A stretch of 13,355 bases of DNA from Thermoplasmata archaeon. Its GTDB lineage: Archaea > Thermoplasmatota > Thermoplasmata > Thermoplasmatales > Thermoplasmataceae. The stretch is taken from NCBI GenBank assembly GCA_021845155.1, contig JAKBSB010000010.1, positions 1,650-15,004 of the forward strand, read 5' to 3'. The position numbers were made by a program, and so were the translations under genes. Shown here in pieces: positions 1 through 6,128 of the stretch. Every line of letters starts with the position of its first letter. The first letter of the stretch is position 1. The notes under the pieces were generated by a model. The model did not search any database, was not told where the DNA came from, and saw only the letters and a program-made list of their open reading frames with translations.

Positions 1-35
1 CAATTGCAGGAGCTCTTGTCATATCACTGCTCTGA
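1..35 (+). CDS. possible C-terminal end of an upstream membrane protein (partial)
   Basis: Read in the frame starting at base 3, the sequence gives the hydrophobic string IAGALVISLL followed by a TGA stop at 33-35. That would suit the last transmembrane segment of a protein entering from the left. The other two plus frames give less protein-like strings that also stop within about 50 bases. Eleven residues are too few to name a family, and the reading could be chance. Confidence 0.22.
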   Translation, partial: IAGALVISLL

Positions 36-67
36 TCCATGAATAATGATTCTGGCTTCTGGTAAGC

Positions 68-105
68 GATAAATACAACCCGATCATATAAGTGGAAGAA
101 AAGGT
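68..105 (+). promoter_or_regulatory. putative promoter and weak ribosome binding site of the MFS gene
   Basis: Two AT-rich TATA-like stretches precede the permease: gataaataca (68-77) and catataag (85-92). The first would place transcription start near position 98, giving a leader of about 12 bases with AGGT (102-105) as a weak Shine-Dalgarno match before the ATG at 110. The second sits slightly too close to that ATG. Which element is used cannot be decided from sequence. Confidence 0.35.
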
Positions 106-109
106 CTTT

Positions 110-1354
110 ATGTCTATTTTTAAACCGGCTGCCGCGGGTAAGGAGCGGCTGAATATTTTCGTAAAGGCCATATCCACCACGGAATTTATCAGGACTTTCG
201 GAAGATCTGCAGCGTGGGTCATAATACCGCTTTATCTTGCAGATGTCCGGCACATATCCTTTGTTGTCATCGGGCTTCTTTTCTTCCTTACATCGGTTAT
301 ATCCCTCCCATTTGCCCTTTATGGAGGCAGGATAATTGACCGAATTGGCAGGAGAAGGGTTGTACTTGTGCTTCCACCCATTGTTTTCGCACTTTTCCTG
401 TCGCTCTCATTTGCCATACAGTATTCATCGCCGACCATTGTGGTTGAAGCCATATATCTCTTCATTGCCCCTTTTGGCAGTGTTCAGGCAATAGCGGATA
501 ATGTCATAATCACTGATACCACTTCCATAACAGGAAGAATTGAGGCTTTCAGCATAATAAGGATTGCCGGCAATGTAGGTTTTGCATTTGGGCCCGCAAT
601 CGGTGGATTTCTTGCAGGTATAAGCTATACATTTGTCTTTCTTGCACCTGCCATAGCTTCACTTTTTGAATGGGTAGTGTATATTTTTGTGGTGAAGGAG
701 ACAAAGATCGCCAATGATACTGGTTCGGTAGTACTTAGGAAAATAAAGTTTCCATGGAATGACCGGATTTTCATGGGCTGGAGCATCCTTATTGCCATCT
801 CGTTCTTCGCAGTTGGCCAGTGGGGACCTACCCTTACGCTATTCCTGTCAACGGATTATCTCTTCACGGCATACCAGATTGGGGTTATGTATGCCGTTAA
901 CGGCATCGTTGTTGCGTTATTTCAGCTGCCGGTCAACAGGCTCGTCGGTAAACTTTCTGATCCGCACAGAATTTCATTGGGCCTTGTATTCTATGCTGTA
1001 ACTTTCCTGCTTGTATCTTTTTCTTCGAATTTCTATTTTATCCTCATTGATATAGCGTTTCTCACAATCGGGGAGAACATTTCAACACCGCCAATAACCA
1101 GTTCCATTGGAAAAATGGCTCCATCGGATAAACGGGGGCAGTATTACGGGGTGTTCCAGGTCTTCTCAAGCACGATAAGCCCCCTCGCCATCGTTTTTGG
1201 AACCTCGATACTTCCCCTGTTCTTAAAAATGCCAGTAATTTTCTGGGGGATAATATTCGCCATCAATATCGCTGTAGCTTTTCTCATCTTTTTTTACGGC
1301 TCTGGTGCAAGATTGAAGCAGAGACTTGCCGGAGATCCGTTTGAACCCGTGTAG
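110..1354 (+). CDS. major facilitator superfamily (MFS) transporter
   Basis: Predicted polytopic inner-membrane permease of 414 residues, a usual size for a 12-helix MFS carrier. The clearest signature is MFS motif A in the loop between helices 2 and 3: GGRIIDRIGRRR at about residues 72-83, with the conserved Gly-Asp-Arg-x-Gly-Arg-Arg pattern. Most of the rest is hydrophobic helices, with a charged central loop near residues 195-215 separating the two halves (VVKETKIANDTGSVVLRKIKF region). The C-terminus is short and basic-polar. Nothing identifies the substrate; the closest general description is a drug or metabolite efflux-type carrier, which is only a guess. The ATG at 110 was chosen because AGGT lies just upstream. 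An in-frame GTG at 92 would add six residues (MEEKVF). The gene ends 8 bp before the stop of the convergent adenosyltransferase gene, so the two are not an operon. Confidence 0.9.
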   Translation: MSIFKPAAAGKERLNIFVKAISTTEFIRTFGRSAAWVIIPLYLADVRHISFVVIGLLFFLTSVISLPFALYGGRIIDRIGRRRVVLVLPPIVFALFLSLSFAIQYSSPTIVVEAIYLFIAPFGSVQAIADNVIITDTTSITGRIEAFSIIRIAGNVGFAFGPAIGGFLAGISYTFVFLAPAIASLFEWVVYIFVVKETKIANDTGSVVLRKIKFPWNDRIFMGWSILIAISFFAVGQWGPTLTLFLSTDYLFTAYQIGVMYAVNGIVVALFQLPVNRLVGKLSDPHRISLGLVFYAVTFLLVSFSSNFYFILIDIAFLTIGENISTPPITSSIGKMAPSDKRGQYYGVFQVFSSTISPLAIVFGTSILPLFLKMPVIFWGIIFAINIAVAFLIFFYGSGARLKQRLAGDPFEPV

Positions 1355-1362
1355 CATAGCCC

Positions 1363-1950
1363 CTAAAAATCGATTCCCCTTCTTGCAGGATATCCCTTTG
1401 AATAAGGATGCTTTATCTCCAGCATCTCGGTTATAAGGTCTGCCCTCTCCATGATCTCTTCAGGCATTTTTCTTCCAGTCAGTACAACCTCAAGGCTTCC
1501 TGGCTTTTTATCCAGCATGGCGAGAACCTGGTCCAGTGAAAGCAGGTTGTAATATATTGCAACATTGATCTCATCCAGGATTATGATATCCCATTGACCG
1601 CTGGCAATGCTTTTCTCAAGTTCTGAAAACTCTTCCTGGACTTTTGCCCTGTATTCCGGTGGTGGTACACCCTTCTTGCAGAATCTCACATTCCTGACCT
1701 TCTTCCTGTCCTCCACAGGCATATCCTCCTCCCATGCAATAAAATAAGGCATTCCCACAAATTTCACTGTCATGTTGTCTGGAAGCTTCAGGGCTGCCCG
1801 GTTTTCTCCGTATGTACCGAGCTTCATGAACTGCAGCATGTACACTTTGTATCCCCACCCGGAAGCCCGGAATGCAAGGCCGAATGCTGCAGTGGTTTTC
1901 CCTTTTCCATTGCCCGTATAAACCTCAATAAGGCCTTCCTTGATCTTCAA
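1363..1950 (-). CDS. cobA: cob(I)yrinic acid a,c-diamide (ATP:corrinoid) adenosyltransferase, CobA/BtuR family
   Basis: Transfers the 5'-deoxyadenosyl group of ATP to the cobalt of reduced corrinoids, in adenosylcobalamin synthesis or salvage; acts in the cytosol. The 195-residue product has the family layout. The opening KIKEGLIEVYTGNGKGKTT carries the CobA P-loop (GNGKGKTT, residues 13-20). LDEIN (125-129) is the Walker B-like strand, VVLTGR (155-160) is typical, and the C-terminus HPYSKGYPARRGIDF resembles the BtuR/CobA tail. The TTG at 1950-1948 was chosen because it puts KIKEGLIEVYTGNG at the N-terminus, where family members begin. An in-frame ATG at 2031 would add 27 residues with no family resemblance, and the open frame continues to 2178 only by running antisense through nep1. 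The gene is divergent from nep1 and convergent with the MFS gene. No other corrinoid genes are in view, so synthesis and salvage cannot be distinguished. Confidence 0.93.
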   Translation of the reverse strand: MKIKEGLIEVYTGNGKGKTTAAFGLAFRASGWGYKVYMLQFMKLGTYGENRAALKLPDNMTVKFVGMPYFIAWEEDMPVEDRKKVRNVRFCKKGVPPPEYRAKVQEEFSELEKSIASGQWDIIILDEINVAIYYNLLSLDQVLAMLDKKPGSLEVVLTGRKMPEEIMERADLITEMLEIKHPYSKGYPARRGIDF

Positions 1951-2050
1951 GCGTAAATCACAGACGTGTATTGCAATTCTTCTTAATCTGTATTTCCCAG
2001 TCTGACTGGAAAAAATTTCAATACTCAGCATTGCATACGATGATGCTACA
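1951..2050. promoter_or_regulatory. divergent promoter region between cobA and nep1
   Basis: About 100 bp separates the chosen TTG of the adenosyltransferase from the ATG of nep1. On the plus strand, aaaaatttcaatactc (2011-2026) is the best AT-rich candidate and lies about 25-30 bp before the nep1 ATG, consistent with a near-leaderless transcript. On the minus strand, gaaatacagattaag (1982-1996 read in reverse) lies 35-45 bp before the TTG. Neither matches the archaeal TATA consensus strongly. No strong Shine-Dalgarno sequence is seen for nep1. Confidence 0.3.
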
Positions 2051-2719
2051 ATGATAACCCTTATAATTGCTGACGCAGAAATTGAAACAATACCCCCTGA
2101 ACTGTCCCATGATTTCAACATAATAAACCTTGCAAAGAAGAGGGGAAAGAGTTTCGACAGGATCCTCCTTGATTCCAACTATATGCACAGTTCCATAGAC
2201 AGGCATTTTCCTGGAGAATCTAACCGGAGGGGAAGGCCGGACATCATACACACCCTTATCATGGTCGTACAGGATTCTATACTAAACCGGGAAAGGCAGA
2301 TCAGAATCATAATCCATACCAGGATGGATAAAATAATCACCATAAATCCGGAGACCAGGATGCCAAGATCCTACAACAGGTTCACTGGCCTGATCGAAAG
2401 CCTGCTTGTGAAGGGGAGAATAGAGAGTGATGGTGTGTTACTCATGGAATGCCATGAAGGATCGCTGGAGGATGCCTTAAAAATGGCGAATTCCAAGCAC
2501 GTCACTGTATTTTCTCCCTCAGGCGAGAGGAAAAAAATTGACGAAATCACAGGGACAGATGAAGCCACGTATATAATAGGCGGCTTTTCCGAGGGAGATT
2601 ACAGAAGCGACGCCTACTCCCTGGGAAGGGCATGCTCCATCTATAAGGATGAACTGACAATATGGACTGTGGCTTCCGAAATAATTTGCTCGACAGAAAG
2701 GAAGCTGGGGTTTGTCTGA
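2051..2719 (+). CDS. nep1: 16S rRNA pseudouridine N1-methyltransferase Nep1 (EMG1 family)
   Basis: SPOUT-class methyltransferase that uses S-adenosylmethionine to methylate N1 of a pseudouridine in helix 35 of small-subunit rRNA (role known from archaeal and yeast Nep1). The 222-residue length is normal. Family motifs appear in order: LIIADAEIETIPPEL at the N-terminus; KKRGKSFDRILLDSNYMH (about 29-46); the RNA-binding/catalytic RRGRPD (59-64, with the conserved Asp); NPETRMPRSYNRF (99-111); the knot segment IIGGF (175-179) that contributes to SAM binding; and the C-terminal LTIWTVASEIICSTER (202-217). The ATG at 2051 gives the expected N-terminus directly. The gene lies 81 bp upstream of rpsO on the same strand, but that gap holds a good promoter, so they may be separate transcripts. 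Proximity to S15 suits a ribosome-biogenesis role. Confidence 0.94.
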   Translation: MITLIIADAEIETIPPELSHDFNIINLAKKRGKSFDRILLDSNYMHSSIDRHFPGESNRRGRPDIIHTLIMVVQDSILNRERQIRIIIHTRMDKIITINPETRMPRSYNRFTGLIESLLVKGRIESDGVLLMECHEGSLEDALKMANSKHVTVFSPSGERKKIDEITGTDEATYIIGGFSEGDYRSDAYSLGRACSIYKDELTIWTVASEIICSTERKLGFV

Positions 2720-2766
2720 GTTATTTTAATGGCCGCTGTCTTGATGCAGGAAAAAGGTAATTAATA

Positions 2767-2776
2767 CCTATATAAT
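2767..2776 (+). promoter_or_regulatory. TATA box of the rpsO-recJ/GAN operon
   Basis: The stretch cctatataat is centred about 29 bp before the ATG of the S15 gene and is preceded by a purine-rich gaaaaagg that could act as a BRE-like element. The spacing predicts transcription start within a few bases of the start codon, a near-leaderless mRNA. An AAGGT run just upstream of the ATG (2789-2793) could serve as a Shine-Dalgarno sequence if start occurs earlier. Confidence 0.6.
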
Positions 2777-2800
2777 CTGGAAAGGTTCAAGGTAATTTCA

Positions 2801-3238
2801 ATGGCAAGAATGCATACCAGAAAAAAGGGAAAATCGGGATCAAAAAGAGTATATTCGGATGAATCCAAAAGCTGGGTTCAGATTAACAGTCAAGAGGTGG
2901 AAGGATTCATCGTCCAGCTCAGAAAGGAAGGGGCTTCCAGTTCTTATATAGGTGTAAGGTTAAGGGACCAGTATGGAATACCCGGAACCAAGACAATCCT
3001 GAACAAGAAAATAGGTACTGTACTAAAGGAGAAGAACCTGAGTCCGGATGTTCCTGAAGACCTGATGAACCTTATCAACAGGTACAAGAATGTCACGAAG
3101 CATATGCAGCTTAACAGGAATGACATGAGCAATAAAAGGGGCCAGCAGCTCATTATGGCAAAAATACTCAGAATGACAAAGTACTACAAGAGCAAGGGGT
3201 ACCTTTCAACAGAATGGAACCTGAATAAAGTTATCTGA
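2801..3238 (+). CDS. rpsO: 30S ribosomal protein S15 (uS15), archaeal type
   Basis: Small-subunit ribosomal protein that binds 16S rRNA in the central domain. At 145 residues it has the long archaeal/eukaryotic form, with an N-terminal extension beginning MARMHTRKKGKSGSKRVY that bacterial S15 (about 89 residues) lacks. Recognisable segments are the SSSYIGVRLRDQYGIPGTK block (about 46-64), the bacterial-like core HMQLNRNDMSNKRGQQLI (101-118), and KYYKSKGYLSTEW near the end. It is the first gene of a tight pair: its TGA stop is two bases before the ATG of the DHH nuclease gene. The start is fixed by the family N-terminus and by the TATA element about 29 bp upstream. Confidence 0.97.
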   Translation: MARMHTRKKGKSGSKRVYSDESKSWVQINSQEVEGFIVQLRKEGASSSYIGVRLRDQYGIPGTKTILNKKIGTVLKEKNLSPDVPEDLMNLINRYKNVTKHMQLNRNDMSNKRGQQLIMAKILRMTKYYKSKGYLSTEWNLNKVI

Positions 3239-3240
3239 TT

Positions 3241-4578
3241 ATGTTGAAAGACATAATAGAGAAGGATTTTTACGAACAGCTCAAGAACGGTGCCAGGCAG
3301 ATCCTCAATGAGGATTATGTCAGGATTCTTGCCCATTATGATGGTGATGGGACAAGTTCCGCAATTATTCTTACAAATGCCCTCAAAAGGAAGAACATAA
3401 AGTTCCATCTGGGTTATATAAAAGCTCTGGACGGAGAAAGCTTCAGGAAGAGGATTGAAGAAGACGACATCACAACCATAGTAGTAGATGCCGGATCAGA
3501 TCAGGTCCAGTATGTTCCCGAATATGAAAAAATAATAGTCCTGGATCATCATTTCTTCAACCGTACCACGATTAAGGGAATCAATATCAATGCCAGGGAC
3601 TACCATGTGGATGGCACAAGGGAGGCATGCGGAGCAACGATGGCTTTTCTTATGGCCCTGGCAATGGATGAGGCTAATGCCGACCTTCTTCCATTTTTTG
3701 TGGCCGGCGCCATTGCCGACAAGCAGGACATGGGTGGTTTCCACGGCCTTAACAGGAAGCTTGTGGAGGCTTATGGGGGAAAGAGCCATGTTTTTCGTGG
3801 AATAAACCTGGAGGGTGGGAACCTCATAGATTCAATAACGTACTCAACAGATCCATTTTTCAATGACCTCACTGGAAAGCCCGAGAATGTGGAGAAATTT
3901 CTCTCAGGTATAAACATTCCGGGAAACCTGACACTGCAGGAACTTGGTGAGGAACAGATGAGGAAACTGGCGGTGAACCTTTCCATCAAGCTTCTGGATC
4001 AGGGAGTTGGAACTGAGGCCCTGAAGTATCTTGAAAATGACATAATGAGTTTTGACGGAATGGAATTTTCTTCCAAGGAATTGAGCAACATAATAGACGG
4101 AAATGGAAAGGTCGGCTGGAATTCTATACCGGTCCAGTTTTTCCTTGGGGATCAGTCAGTAAGAGATGAGATGATAAAGAACTGGAAAGTTTTCAAGACC
4201 AAGCTCATAGATTACGTTTACAGGACCAACAAGGAACTATTTGAGGAGAGCCACCTGAGATATTTCTACGCCCCTGAGTCAGAGATGGCCGGGGCAATAA
4301 GCGGTGCTCTCATGCTTTACCTGGCAAAACAGAATAAGCCCCTTATAGGATTCAATGTTGGGAATGGCGACACAAAGGTATCATCCAGGGGAACCAGGAG
4401 GATGGTAAAACATGGCCTTAATCTTTCACTGGTTATGAAAGAGGCTGGGAAAGAAGTCGGAGGAAGCGGAGGAGGGCATGATATTGCTGCAGGTGCAGTC
4501 ATACCGAGGGGAAAAGAGAAGCAGTTCCTTGAAATAGCCAATAACATAGTTGCTGGACAGATAAAGATTCTTAACTGA
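3241..4578 (+). CDS. DHH/DHHA1 family nuclease, archaeal RecJ-like (GAN-type) protein
   Basis: Predicted cytosolic Mn/Mg-dependent phosphoesterase. Archaeal homologues are single-strand-specific 5' exonucleases, one lineage of which (GAN) binds the GINS replication complex. Length of 445 residues fits. DHH-domain motifs are AHYDGDGTSS (31-40, Asp34 and Asp36), VVDAGSD (81-87, Asp83), the signature VLDHHFF (100-106), ACGATMAFLMA (129-139) and AGAIADKQD (155-163). The C-terminal DHHA1 domain carries GGSGGGHDIAAG (407-418), the nucleotide/DNA-binding glycine-histidine motif. All expected metal-ligand positions seem intact, so it is probably active. Co-transcription with S15 (2 bp spacing) is an arrangement I associate with many archaea. 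Whether this is the GINS-associated paralogue or a second RecJ-like protein cannot be told from sequence alone. Confidence 0.9.
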   Translation: MLKDIIEKDFYEQLKNGARQILNEDYVRILAHYDGDGTSSAIILTNALKRKNIKFHLGYIKALDGESFRKRIEEDDITTIVVDAGSDQVQYVPEYEKIIVLDHHFFNRTTIKGININARDYHVDGTREACGATMAFLMALAMDEANADLLPFFVAGAIADKQDMGGFHGLNRKLVEAYGGKSHVFRGINLEGGNLIDSITYSTDPFFNDLTGKPENVEKFLSGINIPGNLTLQELGEEQMRKLAVNLSIKLLDQGVGTEALKYLENDIMSFDGMEFSSKELSNIIDGNGKVGWNSIPVQFFLGDQSVRDEMIKNWKVFKTKLIDYVYRTNKELFEESHLRYFYAPESEMAGAISGALMLYLAKQNKPLIGFNVGNGDTKVSSRGTRRMVKHGLNLSLVMKEAGKEVGGSGGGHDIAAGAVIPRGKEKQFLEIANNIVAGQIKILN

Positions 4579-4618
4579 ACAGGGAAATCACATTTATCTT
4601 GAAGCTCCAATTCGTAAA

Positions 4619-4628
4619 GCATATAAGC
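4619..4628 (+). promoter_or_regulatory. TATA box of the RNase H-fold gene
   Basis: The element gcatataagc is centred about 26 bp upstream of the ATG at 4650. This is the spacing expected when transcription begins at the start codon, so the transcript is probably leaderless. It sits in the 71-bp gap after the nuclease gene and suggests independent expression of the next gene. No Shine-Dalgarno sequence is visible before that ATG, which agrees. Confidence 0.6.
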
Positions 4629-4649
4629 TATCAGTGCATTTTACCTTGA

Positions 4650-5306
4650 ATGGGAAGGGTAGGCATATTTACTCTTGACTTCAAGTTTTATCATGATATC
4701 ATAGTTGACCTCCGGAAATGGAAAATTCCATTTACAAGTCTTGAAAGCACCAGCAATATTCCACGGGATGTGGCAGTTGTTCTCAGTTCTGAAAAAGATG
4801 AAAGATTCTGGGACAGGCAGATAAACGCCAGAGATTCCACCTATGGGATTCGAAACTCCCTCCCGCTGCTGATGAACAGGGAAGTTTTTGATGAAGTCGT
4901 AATAGGGCTTGATCCAGGCCCTTATCCAGGTGTTGCGGTCATTGCAGATAACGTTCTGACAGAAGCCTTCGAGACTCCCATGATAGAGATGGTGAGAAAA
5001 GAGGTCATGGAAATCAGGGATTCATACCGGTACAGAAACATTTCAATCAAGATAGGGGATGGAGATAAACCACACAGAGATCGTATAATTCAGGACCTAG
5101 CTGAAACTGGAATCGACCTTAAGGTTGTGGATGAAAGAAATACCAGTATGCCCCACAAGATACACAATAATGCACTGTCGGCTGCAAGAATTGCCTCACT
5201 TGGAAGTATTTTTGTACCCCCAAGGAACAGCGAAAAAATCAGTAAAAAAGATGTATACGACAGGGAATTTCTCACTATTCAGGCAGCACTGAACAATGTA
5301 TTCTGA
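4650..5306 (+). CDS. uncharacterised protein with a RuvC/YqgF-like RNase H fold
   Basis: I do not recognise a named family for this 218-residue protein. Residues 1-80 form an N-terminal domain with no clear motif. From residue 82 the sequence resembles the RNase H/RuvC superfamily. EVVIGLDPGPYPGVAVI (82-98) looks like the first beta hairpin, with Asp88 in the place of the first catalytic acid. IKIGDGDKPHRDRII (133-147) could be the strand and helix around a later acidic position (Asp137). KVVDERNTS (158-166) resembles the DER segment of YqgF proteins, and IHNNALSAARIASL (171-184) takes the place of the RuvC DAxDAxAIA helix, with Asn where RuvC has Asp. A resolvase, an RNA-processing nuclease or a non-catalytic relative are all possible. 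It follows the S15-nuclease pair on the same strand but has its own promoter. Its stop codon abuts the stop of the convergent gene. Confidence 0.75.
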   Translation: MGRVGIFTLDFKFYHDIIVDLRKWKIPFTSLESTSNIPRDVAVVLSSEKDERFWDRQINARDSTYGIRNSLPLLMNREVFDEVVIGLDPGPYPGVAVIADNVLTEAFETPMIEMVRKEVMEIRDSYRYRNISIKIGDGDKPHRDRIIQDLAETGIDLKVVDERNTSMPHKIHNNALSAARIASLGSIFVPPRNSEKISKKDVYDREFLTIQAALNNVF

Positions 5307-6116
5307 TTATTTCTTCCATTTAGGCTTTCTTGGAATGTTTCTCCTTCTGCCTGCTCCCATGGCCATAACAACCATTACCACTACGACAACGCCTGCCACG
5401 TAGTAAATCCAGCTGTAGTTGGGCACTGCACCGTAATAGAACTTGGTCACATAGTAATTATGTCCGTCCGGGAGAGTGACCTGTGTGTTGGCAACTGTCA
5501 CATTAAGAGTATTCTCTCCCTGTATGACATTCAAAACCACTTTCCCATTTGATATTGTTGATGAGGAATAGCTATAGTTCACTTCAACAGAGGATTTCGG
5601 GCCTATTGCATGCACTGTCTCGTTACCAACTTCAACACTGTTCAGGATGAACTCCACGTTCACATTATATATGGGTGCATTGCCTGAATTCCTCAAAGTG
5701 GCATGAAAAACAATGGGCGTAAGTATCTGAATACTCAAAGAATTCTCATATCGAACGGAAGATGAACTAAAATTTGCAGTTTCGATGTATGTTATTTTCA
5801 TAGCACCTGGTACTGAAGGGGCGGTTATGGTAGCTGTAAGTGTATCATTCTTTGTTGAGTTGAGATGTATGGTTGTTGCGTTGGAAGATGATATTCCACT
5901 AAGATTGTCGGCCGCGAGATAAGCGGTGAGTGTGTAGTTGGTAAATCCGTATGGAGCATCGAAAGTGACATTGAAGGTGGAACCTGTTGAAACAGCAGTA
6001 GGCGCTGTTGCAGTGACTGAAAAAGGAGGCACATAACCTGCAGTGGAAATCGCAGGGATAAGTGCCATGGTTACAAGTATACCAAGCACAATAAGAGATG
6101 CAGATCTTGCCCTCAT
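5307..6116 (-). CDS. secreted, membrane-anchored, sequon-rich Ig-like protein coupled to aglB
   Basis: Function not recognised. The 269-residue product starts with a signal peptide (basic MRAR, hydrophobic core 7-20, likely cleavage near AISTA at about 26). It then has a beta-rich extracellular region of about 210 residues. Residues 131-185 read like a CARDB-type Ig fold (hydrophobic strand, RNSGNAPIYNVNVEF, GPKSSVEV). Residues 236-254 are a valine-rich transmembrane segment, followed by the basic cytoplasmic tail GRRRNIPRKPKWKK. I count 11 Asn-x-Ser/Thr sequons, so it is probably a substrate of N-glycosylation. The ATG overlaps the stop of the oligosaccharyltransferase gene (ATGA, 6113-6116), preceded by GGGAGGAG. 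This implies translational coupling and a matched supply of both proteins. It could be an accessory subunit of the transferase, a pseudopilin-free surface protein, or a structural coat component; the sequence does not decide. Confidence 0.85.
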   Translation of the reverse strand: MRARSASLIVLGILVTMALIPAISTAGYVPPFSVTATAPTAVSTGSTFNVTFDAPYGFTNYTLTAYLAADNLSGISSSNATTIHLNSTKNDTLTATITAPSVPGAMKITYIETANFSSSSVRYENSLSIQILTPIVFHATLRNSGNAPIYNVNVEFILNSVEVGNETVHAIGPKSSVEVNYSYSSSTISNGKVVLNVIQGENTLNVTVANTQVTLPDGHNYYVTKFYYGAVPNYSWIYYVAGVVVVVMVVMAMGAGRRRNIPRKPKWKK

Positions 6117-6128
6117 TTCTTTCTCCTC
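6113..6128 (-). promoter_or_regulatory. strong Shine-Dalgarno and ATGA start/stop overlap
   Basis: On the minus strand GGGAGGAG lies about six bases before an ATG whose last bases form the TGA stop of the preceding aglB reading frame. Most starts in this window have weak or no Shine-Dalgarno sequence, so this one marks coupled or internal re-initiation on a polycistronic message. Confidence 0.8.

Noticed and set aside
1951..2178. Extension of the adenosyltransferase frame up to an ATG at 2178
   Set aside because: It runs antisense through the conserved N-terminus of nep1 and adds residues with no family resemblance.
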